A stretch of 54,918 nucleotides of DNA from JAGOUU01 sp964609155 (GTDB taxonomy: Bacteria > Pseudomonadota > Gammaproteobacteria > JAGOUU01): contig CAZSRF010000010.1 in NCBI GenBank assembly GCA_964609155.1, forward strand, positions 1 to 54,918. The letters run 5' to 3'. The position numbers and the translations under genes were made by a program. Shown one piece after another: positions 25,500 through 32,962 of the stretch; position 1 is the first letter of the stretch, and each line of letters begins with the position of its first letter. Below the pieces are notes generated by a model. It searched no databases. It had not been told where the DNA came from and saw only the letters and a list, made by a program, of their open reading frames with translations.

Positions 25500-26315
25500 A
25501 TGATAGAAACTAACTATTTGATTCTCATGATTCATTTTTTACATGCCAATGGCTTCCCCGCTGAAACATATAATCAAATGCTTATGGAGTTACAAAAATA
25601 TAGCCATGTTGGCTACATTTCAAAAGTAGGGCACAATCCTTGTTATCCAGTGGTTGATAATTGGTCGGCTCAAGTAGATGAAGTAATTGATTATATTAAA
25701 AACAATTATTCTGAACCTGTGATAGGTGTTGGGCATTCCTTAGGGGGTGTTTTGTCATATCTTGCATGTCAGAAGGAGCCTAGTTTGTTTAAAGCAGTGG
25801 TATTACTTGATGCACCTGTTTTTACTAGTTGGAAGCTTAAATGCATTAGGCTCTTAAAAAAGCTAGGTTTAATAGAGTATGTAACGCCTGCAAAAAATAC
25901 TAAATTTCGTAGAACAAATTGGCCTGATTATGACTCAGCGTTGCAACACTTTGCTAGTAAAAAAGTTTTTAAGTATTTTGATCAACGTTGTTTGGAAGAT
26001 TATATTCGTTTTGGTACTAAAAAAGATCCAGAAGATGAAAAAATATCTTTAATATTTGACTCGCATATCGAATGGCTTATTTATAGAACCTTGCCTACAG
26101 AAAAACTACAAAAGTTACCAGAAAATATTCCTCGTATTTTAGTTTATGGTGAATACAGTAAAGTAATTGATGATAGTGATGCTAAGTATATGAAAAAAAA
26201 CTTTTTTTTCGAATGTCATAAATTAAACAACTGTGGTCATTTGTTTCCTTTTGAAAAGCCAAAAGAAACCGCGAGATTACTTATTCAAACATTACAGAAT
26301 AATCATTTACTTTAA
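25500..26315 (+). CDS. Alpha/beta-hydrolase fold protein
   Basis: The 271-aa protein has the alpha/beta-hydrolase layout: HFLHANGFPAETY with the HANG oxyanion-type motif near the N-terminus, the nucleophile elbow GVGHSLGG (Ser in GHSLGG), a likely acid in the later strand region (ILVYGEYSKVIDD) and the C-terminal His in NCGHLFPFEKP. Substrate is not predictable; related proteins include lipases, esterases and thioesterases. The start is uncertain: ATG 25500 and ATG 25527 are both possible, and TTG 25491 also reads in frame. None has a good ribosome binding site, and the MITE-like element directly upstream may have displaced the original signals. Confidence 0.8.
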   Translation: MIETNYLILMIHFLHANGFPAETYNQMLMELQKYSHVGYISKVGHNPCYPVVDNWSAQVDEVIDYIKNNYSEPVIGVGHSLGGVLSYLACQKEPSLFKAVVLLDAPVFTSWKLKCIRLLKKLGLIEYVTPAKNTKFRRTNWPDYDSALQHFASKKVFKYFDQRCLEDYIRFGTKKDPEDEKISLIFDSHIEWLIYRTLPTEKLQKLPENIPRILVYGEYSKVIDDSDAKYMKKNFFFECHKLNNCGHLFPFEKPKETARLLIQTLQNNHLL

Positions 26316-26427
26316 GCTTGAGATATCAGCTATAGCCAACTATATATTATTTTGATAATTTAAAATAAATATGGTTAAAAGCTGTATTGGTAATACACTG
26401 TTTTTGGTATGTCAGGGAGGACGTCCA

Positions 26428-26766
26428 ATGACTAAGCATTTATTTCTATGCTATTACTATGGGCGTTCTGCATATGTTTTGCTTGGATGGGACAATAATC
26501 GAAAAGGATTTTACATGATTTTCGATTATCAAAACGGCAATGAGGAGTGCGCTATATTCTCAAATCTATTTAGTAAAGAGGCTTATCCTAAAACACTAGA
26601 TAAGTACTTAGAGTATTTATCAAGAAATTCGATAATATTACCTAAAGAGATGGTAGATGCTGTATTAAGAGATGCATTCAGTAGGCAAGATGAAGCTGAG
26701 GTTACACATATGGTTGATAACAACCAATATATTAGATTAGAATCTATTGACTATGCTATTTTATAA
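26428..26766 (+). CDS. Hypothetical protein, 112 aa
   Basis: No family recognised. The start at ATG 26428 is preferred over the in-frame ATG at 26371 because an excellent AGGGAGGA lies about 8 bases upstream of it. The N-terminal part looks like a beta-sheet (HLFLCYYYGRSAYVLLGWDNN, GFYMIFDYQNG) and the rest is helical (YPKTLDKYLEYLSR, MVDAVLRDAFSRQD). No signal peptide or membrane segment. It stands alone and is followed by a stem-loop at 26802-26847. Confidence 0.6.
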   Translation: MTKHLFLCYYYGRSAYVLLGWDNNRKGFYMIFDYQNGNEECAIFSNLFSKEAYPKTLDKYLEYLSRNSIILPKEMVDAVLRDAFSRQDEAEVTHMVDNNQYIRLESIDYAIL

Positions 26767-26801
26767 TTTTTTATAATTGTATTGTATTTTTCTGATCTTT
26801 T

Positions 26802-26847
26802 AAACTTAATTAAACCTCAGCGGTATCGCTGAAGTGTAATTAAGTTT
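26802..26847 (+). terminator. Stem-loop after the 112-aa gene
   Basis: Outer arms AAACTTAATTA and TAATTAAGTTT (11 bp, perfect) enclose an inner hairpin CAGCG-GTAT-CGCTG. The outer arms give A/T-rich ends on both strands, so it could terminate the plus-strand gene ending at 26766. A second small hairpin (ATCTT/AAGAT with TATATA arms, 26871-26900) lies nearer the BON gene stop on the minus strand. Confidence 0.55.
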
Positions 26848-26919
26848 CAACTAGCTGTTAACCAACCGCTATCTTCTATATACAAGTCTATATATAAGAT
26901 ATGGGCAGTGAGTAGGTGA

Positions 26920-27309
26920 TTAACCTTTAGGGGCAACAACAAGTTGGTTGTCAATAGATTTAACTCCATCAAGTTTTTGTGATTTTACAAAATCTTCAAC
27001 TTGTTTTTTTTGAGCGTCTGTTGCAACATCACCAGAAAGCACTACCACACCATTTGTTGTAGTTACACTTACGCTAGGTGGATTAGTGTCACCAAATAAT
27101 TTTTCGCTATAAATAGATGCTTTTACTTTTGTAGTAATCCATGCGTCTGTACCTGGTTGCCCATTATCTGTATTCTCAGTAGTTTTAGTAGTCCAAGTAT
27201 TAGTATTATTAGTATCTGTAGTGGTTTTACCCCAGTTGCCTTCAGCCATGGCACCTGTTGAAAGCACGATACTGCTAGCGATAGTTATTAAAAGCGTTGA
27301 TAATTTCAT
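26920..27309 (-). CDS. Secreted BON-domain protein (OsmY-like)
   Basis: The 129-aa product has a signal peptide cleaved after AMA (residue 22), a Thr/Asn-rich linker (~28-50) and one BON domain (~53-126: DAWITTKVKASIYSEK, VSVTTTNGVVVLSGDV, AQKKQVEDFVKS, GVKSIDNQLVV). BON domains bind membranes or phospholipid, and OsmY-type proteins are periplasmic stress proteins. TAGGAG precedes the start. It is 51 bp downstream of a CsbD-like gene on the same strand, and both look like a stress-response pair. Confidence 0.88.
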   Translation of the reverse strand: MKLSTLLITIASSIVLSTGAMAEGNWGKTTTDTNNTNTWTTKTTENTDNGQPGTDAWITTKVKASIYSEKLFGDTNPPSVSVTTTNGVVVLSGDVATDAQKKQVEDFVKSQKLDGVKSIDNQLVVAPKG

Positions 27310-27360
27310 AAATTACTCCTAAATTTTGTCTTTTATTTTATAAGTGAATAATATAGTTTA

Positions 27361-27558
27361 TTAAGCAGCACGATTAAAAGTTTCTATATCTTTTTGTACT
27401 TGATCTTTTGTATAACCATAATGTTTATGCAAAATACCATAAATTTGTTCATGGTTACCTTCTATGACTTGCATGTCATTATCTGTTAGCTTTCCCCATT
27501 TAGTTTTTAATGTACCTTTTAATTGGTTCCAGTTACCTTTGAAGATTAGTTTATTCAT
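27361..27558 (-). CDS. CsbD-family stress protein (YjbJ-like)
   Basis: The 65-aa protein matches the CsbD family: NKLIFKGNWNQLKGTLKTKWGKLTDNDMQVIEG at the N-terminus and YGYTKDQVQKDIETF at the end. Members are small, abundant, hydrophilic proteins induced by general stress; biochemical role unknown. TAGGAG precedes the ATG, the same signal as in the BON gene, consistent with high expression of both. Confidence 0.92.
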   Translation of the reverse strand: MNKLIFKGNWNQLKGTLKTKWGKLTDNDMQVIEGNHEQIYGILHKHYGYTKDQVQKDIETFNRAA

Positions 27559-27678
27559 GGATGACTCCTATAATTTTTCTTAATAACAGTTTATTAACTT
27601 GTCACCCTCTAAAGTAGTTACTTTTTTAACTTATTTCAAGGGAAAATTATATGATGTCGGTAATAAATAAAATTTATA

Positions 27679-28650
27679 CTAAAGCCATTTTTTAACTTTA
27701 AAGTATCTATAGGGTATATATGATGAAAAAAACATAAGCACGATAGCATAGTAATAACCATATTGCCATGCAAGTTCAGGTATGCGGTGAAAGTTCATAC
27801 CAAATACACTAGCTATTAAAGTAGGTGGTAAAAACATTACTGCAGCAACTGAGAATATTTTTATAACATTATTTTGTTCGATACCAACCATACCTAATGT
27901 GGCATCTAATAAAAAAGTAATTTTATTAGAGAGAAAATCTGCATGATCACTTAACGAAACGATATCATTAATCAAACCTACAACATGAGCATGATCTTCC
28001 GCTTTTTCTTTTTTATTAATAGTTTGACCTAAAAATTGAAATAATCTACTAAAGGTTACTAGGCTTTCTCGTGCCTTGGCATTTAAATTACCGTTTATTC
28101 CGATCTGTTGCATCAGACTGAGATAATTAGGTTTTTCTGAGCTTGCCTGACCAATTCTAAATATTTTTTTAGAGTAATCATCTAAATGGTGACCAATTAA
28201 TTCCAAGATATCTGCTAGTCTATCTACCGTGGCATCTAGTAGTTCTATTAATAAAGATTGTGCATTTATCTTTTCAGGAGGTAATTTATGCAGTTGCATG
28301 GTAAATAAACGAAATGCCTGGGGTTCTATGTAACGAATAGTTATAAGTTGTTTTTTAGTTAAAACAAAACTTATGGAATCAAATTTGGGATCAATAGATT
28401 CTGACTGGGCAAGCATAGTTGCAGTCATATATAAAACACCATTTTCATTATAAAGCCTGCTAGAAATTTCAATCTCAACCATTTCTTCAGGAGTAGGTAT
28501 TCCAGCTTTAATAAACTTTTCTACTAATAATTCTTCTTCGCGGCTTGGGGAAATTAAGTCAATCCAAATGGCTTTATTTAAAAGTGCTTGATTATCTATA
28601 GTGACTTGATATGATTCAATAGGTTTGACATTTAGGTAAGCAATTATCAT
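27679..28650 (-). CDS. corA: CorA-family magnesium/divalent cation channel
   Basis: CorA is a homopentameric inner-membrane channel for Mg2+ (also Co2+ and Ni2+). The 323-aa protein has the large N-terminal cytosolic domain, a long stalk helix and two C-terminal transmembrane segments (~258-282, 293-313). The selectivity-filter GMN motif is at 284-286 (FGMNFHRIPEL), and the tail is basic (FKVKKWL). No clear operon partner; it lies upstream of the CsbD gene on the same strand with a 120-bp gap. Confidence 0.93.
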   Translation of the reverse strand: MIIAYLNVKPIESYQVTIDNQALLNKAIWIDLISPSREEELLVEKFIKAGIPTPEEMVEIEISSRLYNENGVLYMTATMLAQSESIDPKFDSISFVLTKKQLITIRYIEPQAFRLFTMQLHKLPPEKINAQSLLIELLDATVDRLADILELIGHHLDDYSKKIFRIGQASSEKPNYLSLMQQIGINGNLNAKARESLVTFSRLFQFLGQTINKKEKAEDHAHVVGLINDIVSLSDHADFLSNKITFLLDATLGMVGIEQNNVIKIFSVAAVMFLPPTLIASVFGMNFHRIPELAWQYGYYYAIVLMFFSSYIPYRYFKVKKWL

Positions 28651-28720
28651 AACTATGTTGTTTTTATATATCTAATGCATTAATTATATAAAACAGCTAA
28701 AGTTATTACCAGTAATCTTT

Positions 28721-28780
28721 CGGGACTTATGCAAAAATCCTACCATTTCGGTTGGTTTACAATCATTTTGCAGAATCCTG
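28721..28780. mobile_element. Decayed MITE-like element, about 60 bp
   Basis: Starts CGGGACTTATGCAAAA and ends ATTTTGCAGAATCCTG, diverged from the canonical ends; the internal TTTACAATCATTTTGC is shared with the 10490 copy. Flanks TCTTT (28716-28720) and TCCTT (28781-28785) agree at 4 of 5 bases. It lies between the corA start and the stop of the 1262-aa gene. Confidence 0.6.
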
Positions 28781-28797
28781 TCCTTATTGGAATCGGA

Positions 28798-31700
28798 TTA
28801 AGGTGCTGGAGCTGCAACTTCTGCAACTTCTTCAGGCTCAGTAGGAGTAACTTCTCTCATATCGGGAAGGGGAGCAGTCCATAGCCAATGAAGTCCACTT
28901 CCTATTTTTGCTACAGCAGCTTTTGCATACCTATAACCTTTTCGAAGTGCAGCTTCTTGTAGTTGTGATTCAGCAGCTTGTGCTTGTGCTTGGGTAATCA
29001 CATAAGGTTCAGCGTAGTGCAAAGCTGTTCCAATACCATCAGCTACTGTTGTTTTTACTTGTCTACAAGTAGATTTTAAAATCTGAACACCGGCAGCTGC
29101 TCCTACATGTGCTATTCGGCGTATTTTTAATTGAGGAGCTTGTGTTGCTATTTCTTGCGCTTGGATTGTATTTAATTGAGTATGTAAATCTTCAAGTGTT
29201 TTACTGTCAGTTGTAATATCAAGTTTTGATTGATATTCTTTATCTACAGAAATTCCTGAAATATCTTTTAGAGGGATTTCAAGCTGTTTAGCTTCTTCTG
29301 CTGTTAAAAATTTATCAAATCCAGTATCTTTATGAGTAATAGCTACTTTTATACTTAAAGCCTCAACTTTTGCTAAAAGAATATCTAATTTTTTCATTTT
29401 TTCAGTTTTTAATGCGCTATCAACAAGTGGTAGTTCTGGAGCGTTTAATGATTCTCTGTAGGTAGTAATAGCCTCTTTTAACTTGGTGATTAGGGGAGTA
29501 ATCTGAGCACATTTTGAGCTGATATACTGGTTTTTTTCTATAATAAGTTTCTTTTTGAAAAGTGTTCCTGTTAACGTACTGCTTGCAGGCATATCACTTG
29601 GTGTATCATTGTCTGATGGTTCTTGGCTGATTGGTAGAGATGTTTTACTTGCATCATCATCAGATTCAGAGTCGTTACATTCACTAACAGAAAAATCTTG
29701 TATGTTCTTCAATTTAGCTTTTAGGCTTGATAAAGCTATTTTACCAATCTCATCACTTAAAATTTTTATTTTGGTAAGAATAGTTTTTTTATTTTCCTCA
29801 GATATTGCAGTGTTTTGATTTATTGCTTGGATAAATTGGTCTAATTCTTGTTTAAATGCCTTGCTCTCCGGACGACGTCTTTTTATAAATGCTGCAATGA
29901 GGTTAATAACATTTTTTAACGCTCTAATTGGCCATGTTAATGCTCTATATAGTAACCTGCTAGCAGAGAATAAAAGATTAACTAATTTAAAAATTATATA
30001 ACTTATTTTTGCTCCATAATTTGCCAACTTCATCTCGAAAGAATCTCTTACAATTGATAAAGATTTTTTTGCTGATAATGAAGACAAATCGCAAGATGAT
30101 TTTGTATTGAAGTCATGAATTAATGTTATTTTAGCTACTTGTTCAAAAAAAGCTGTTTTTAACTTTTTGTTTAAATGATTTTTTTTAGCTAGGTCTAGCT
30201 GTTTAATAGCATTTAATAATTCATCATCAATAACCTTTGCATTTAGGATAGTACTGTAGATTTTGTACCTGGCTTGACGTGCTTCAAACTCGTCTTTTGT
30301 CATGCTTTTAGATAATACAGAGCTGTGGTAGTCTATAGCGCTATCTTCTATTAGAGATCCTTGATCTAATTCTTGATCAAAAATCTTTTTAGTAGCGGAT
30401 TTCAAATGAGATAAATAAATTTCTTGGATAATATTGCGTAATTTATCAGCATTTGTCTGTAATGCTGTACAATTCTTAGCAAGATCGGCATAGGCAACTT
30501 GCATTTCACGAGTAATATTATCTTTAGATACTACTAAATCTTTTTGGTCTTTGCACAAAGGTTGCAGTTTGGCATGCATTTGCTCAAGATCTTGCAGCAG
30601 TTTTAATTGCTCTTCTAGTAAATAAGGCAGAGGTAGTTCTTCGTACAGTGGGCTAGCAATAAGATCTCTTAAAACTAGTGGGCCGTCCCCTGGAATAATG
30701 ATTTTTGATGGTTCAATAGCTACTAATAATAATGCTTGAGCATGATGGTTCAAATCTTGTATATATCTCTCTAGCCTTTGCTGTTGATGTCTGAGTTCTT
30801 TATGCAAAAACTCATATTCATCACTAGTTGTTTGTCGTGTAACATCATGAGATTGCTGGTCAGTTGGTTTTTTTCTAAATAAATTTCTTAAGAAAGATAA
30901 CGTTTTACTAGCAGCAGAGCTTGTTATTTTTTTAGATAAATCATATACAACCTGTCCTAAAAATTCGCCAATAATCTCATTTTGCTGAGATTGATCCGAC
31001 GTTGCATAAAGCGTTTTAATTAGTTTAATAAAATTTCCAGCAAATTCAGCTATATTGGGGTAATTATGATGTTTTGCTAAAACTTCACTAAGCTCTGCTA
31101 TTAAAAGAGTTTGGGCTTTTGTTCTAACTGTCTCATCTGCATCAAATAGTTGAACAATATTATCTTCTAATATTTTTAACGTGCTTATTAATGCTTGGTA
31201 GACAATAGGGGTCTTTTCATTAAAGTTGATTGCCAAGGTTCTAAGAAGGCTTATAATTTTTTGTAATTTTACAGCAGCGCCTACTGGTTGTTTTACCAAG
31301 TCCACAGTAGCTTGAATTTCTCGTAATGATGACATGATAGCTGGGCTATCTTTGCCTTGACCTTGCATGGTCAAAAGCTGTGCGTGGAGGTTGCTTTCCA
31401 ACCAACCTGATAATGTCAATGTGCTTGGTTCAACAAAATGTGCAAATTCTTTGTGCTGAGAAATACTGGCATTCAAAAACAAAATATTGTCTTCAATATT
31501 TTTCAGGTCTGCTTTAAGTTCTTCACTACTAGTAAGGACTAATTTATCTTGCTTTTTAATATGTTGGTCTAGCTCATCTAAATAAAGTTCAACTTTTTTC
31601 GGATTACCGGGAAAGCATACTTCTAAGTATGCTTTAAACATGGAAGACTTAATTGGAGATGTAACATCTTTGTTTAAAAGTATTAAAGCAGCAATATATG

Positions 31701-32586
31701 TTTTTAATTTATCTTTGTTTTCTAAATCGAATTGAAAATTTGCAAAAGTAGGTAACCATGTTTCAGAGATGAATTTGGCTATATGTTTCGGTGTTAATTT
31801 TTTTGTCTGTTCTGCAAGGTGGGCAATTTCTTTAATAAGTATTCTTTCAATGGGTGAATATTCTTCTAGTGCCCCCGTATGTTTTTCTTGGGTAATGGCT
31901 TTTAAAATAAGATCAATCTCTGCATGTAACAGTTGAGACAGAGTACTGTATTTTTTTTCAGACTGCTTGTAATCAATTATTTTATAAATAAGGCTAGCCA
32001 CAGCTTTTTCAATTTTTTCTTTAGCTTCTAATTCATTATGAGAAACTGTGTAAGTGCTTTTTAGAAGACCTGCGACAGCATAATGATTAAGTATTTTAAA
32101 AGTATTAAATGCTACTGGATCAATCTGACTTATTTGTTCAAAATATTTACCAGATTTATATGCAATACTCAAAGAGCTATAGGTTTCTACAATTGTTTTA
32201 TAATCTATAGTTCCCCAGGATTTTTTTATAGAACTAATTTCTTTAATAACAGCTTCTATTTGGTTTATTTGCATTAAAATAAGAAATTGTGTGTATGTTA
32301 TTTTTTCTTCTTTTAGAAGAGAAAAAAGCATATCTAGAGCAGCATGTTCGGCCAGTACGCTATCTATAGTTATAATTCTAGGCTTTGGTATTGCTGCCAG
32401 GATGCTGGGGGCAAGCATTTTTTCTAAAGCTGTTTTGTAACTTTCTAATCCTGATATAAGTGTCGCCAAGCTTTGAAAGTTTTTACGATTATGGGTAACT
32501 ACAACTTGAGATTCACCTGCTCTTAGGGTCTCTACAGTTGCTTTAATAGTGGTTGCATGTTTCGTTGTGCTAGTATCTGTAGGCAT
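28798..32586 (-). CDS. Orphan 1262-aa helical protein, effector-like
   Basis: No family recognised. The protein is almost wholly alpha-helical by composition, with long Lys/Glu/Leu-rich stretches suggesting coiled coils or helical repeats. A hydrophobic and amphipathic block with basic ends lies at ~855-905 (ISYIIFKLVNLLFSAS, then RALTWPIRALKNVINLIAAF and KRRR) and could dock on a membrane. An acidic Ser/Asp patch is at ~966-979. The C-terminus ends in Glu/Pro/Ala with an acidic cluster (TEPEEVAEVAAPAP), the kind of end seen in Dot/Icm E-block substrates, though such clusters are common. No signal peptide. No neighbour gives a clue. Confidence 0.75.
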   Translation of the reverse strand: MPTDTSTTKHATTIKATVETLRAGESQVVVTHNRKNFQSLATLISGLESYKTALEKMLAPSILAAIPKPRIITIDSVLAEHAALDMLFSLLKEEKITYTQFLILMQINQIEAVIKEISSIKKSWGTIDYKTIVETYSSLSIAYKSGKYFEQISQIDPVAFNTFKILNHYAVAGLLKSTYTVSHNELEAKEKIEKAVASLIYKIIDYKQSEKKYSTLSQLLHAEIDLILKAITQEKHTGALEEYSPIERILIKEIAHLAEQTKKLTPKHIAKFISETWLPTFANFQFDLENKDKLKTYIAALILLNKDVTSPIKSSMFKAYLEVCFPGNPKKVELYLDELDQHIKKQDKLVLTSSEELKADLKNIEDNILFLNASISQHKEFAHFVEPSTLTLSGWLESNLHAQLLTMQGQGKDSPAIMSSLREIQATVDLVKQPVGAAVKLQKIISLLRTLAINFNEKTPIVYQALISTLKILEDNIVQLFDADETVRTKAQTLLIAELSEVLAKHHNYPNIAEFAGNFIKLIKTLYATSDQSQQNEIIGEFLGQVVYDLSKKITSSAASKTLSFLRNLFRKKPTDQQSHDVTRQTTSDEYEFLHKELRHQQQRLERYIQDLNHHAQALLLVAIEPSKIIIPGDGPLVLRDLIASPLYEELPLPYLLEEQLKLLQDLEQMHAKLQPLCKDQKDLVVSKDNITREMQVAYADLAKNCTALQTNADKLRNIIQEIYLSHLKSATKKIFDQELDQGSLIEDSAIDYHSSVLSKSMTKDEFEARQARYKIYSTILNAKVIDDELLNAIKQLDLAKKNHLNKKLKTAFFEQVAKITLIHDFNTKSSCDLSSLSAKKSLSIVRDSFEMKLANYGAKISYIIFKLVNLLFSASRLLYRALTWPIRALKNVINLIAAFIKRRRPESKAFKQELDQFIQAINQNTAISEENKKTILTKIKILSDEIGKIALSSLKAKLKNIQDFSVSECNDSESDDDASKTSLPISQEPSDNDTPSDMPASSTLTGTLFKKKLIIEKNQYISSKCAQITPLITKLKEAITTYRESLNAPELPLVDSALKTEKMKKLDILLAKVEALSIKVAITHKDTGFDKFLTAEEAKQLEIPLKDISGISVDKEYQSKLDITTDSKTLEDLHTQLNTIQAQEIATQAPQLKIRRIAHVGAAAGVQILKSTCRQVKTTVADGIGTALHYAEPYVITQAQAQAAESQLQEAALRKGYRYAKAAVAKIGSGLHWLWTAPLPDMREVTPTEPEEVAEVAAPAP

Positions 32587-32722
32587 AATTTAATGTATAT
32601 CTCTAGCTATTTTAATTGCTCTATTATAATGTTACATCATGAACAGAAGCTGAATATGAGCGACAAAGGTGCGACAGAGTATAGCATATTTATGATTGCT
32701 TAATAACAATTAGATAGCAACG

Positions 32723-32950
32723 CTATAAAACGCCCCATTGTAGCGTAACTAACATGCTTGCTATGCAATTATTACAGCTAGTTCCACAATATGCTGTTTT
32801 TTTCTCGCAAGAGATTTTGCCTTTGGCTATATAGTGTTCAGCTAAGCATAAGATTTGCTCTGGTGGCTCCTGAAACTCTTTAGAGAGCTTTTGTAAAGTG
32901 GTTTTACCGTGGCTCTGTAAGTATATCCTAAGTCTTTGTAAAGTAAGCAT
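32723..32950 (-). CDS. feoC: FeoC-like Fe-S cluster protein of the ferrous iron uptake operon
   Basis: The 75-aa product has the FeoC winged-helix start (MLTLQRLRIYLQSHGKTTLQKLSKEFQEPPE) and a C-terminal cysteine cluster C48, C55, C59, C62, the pattern thought to hold an oxygen-sensitive Fe-S cluster. In other bacteria FeoC regulates feo transcription or FeoB stability. It starts 12 bp after feoB, so the operon is feoA-feoB-feoC. Confidence 0.85.
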   Translation of the reverse strand: MLTLQRLRIYLQSHGKTTLQKLSKEFQEPPEQILCLAEHYIAKGKISCEKKTAYCGTSCNNCIASMLVTLQWGVL

Positions 32951-32962
32951 TGTATTTAGAGG

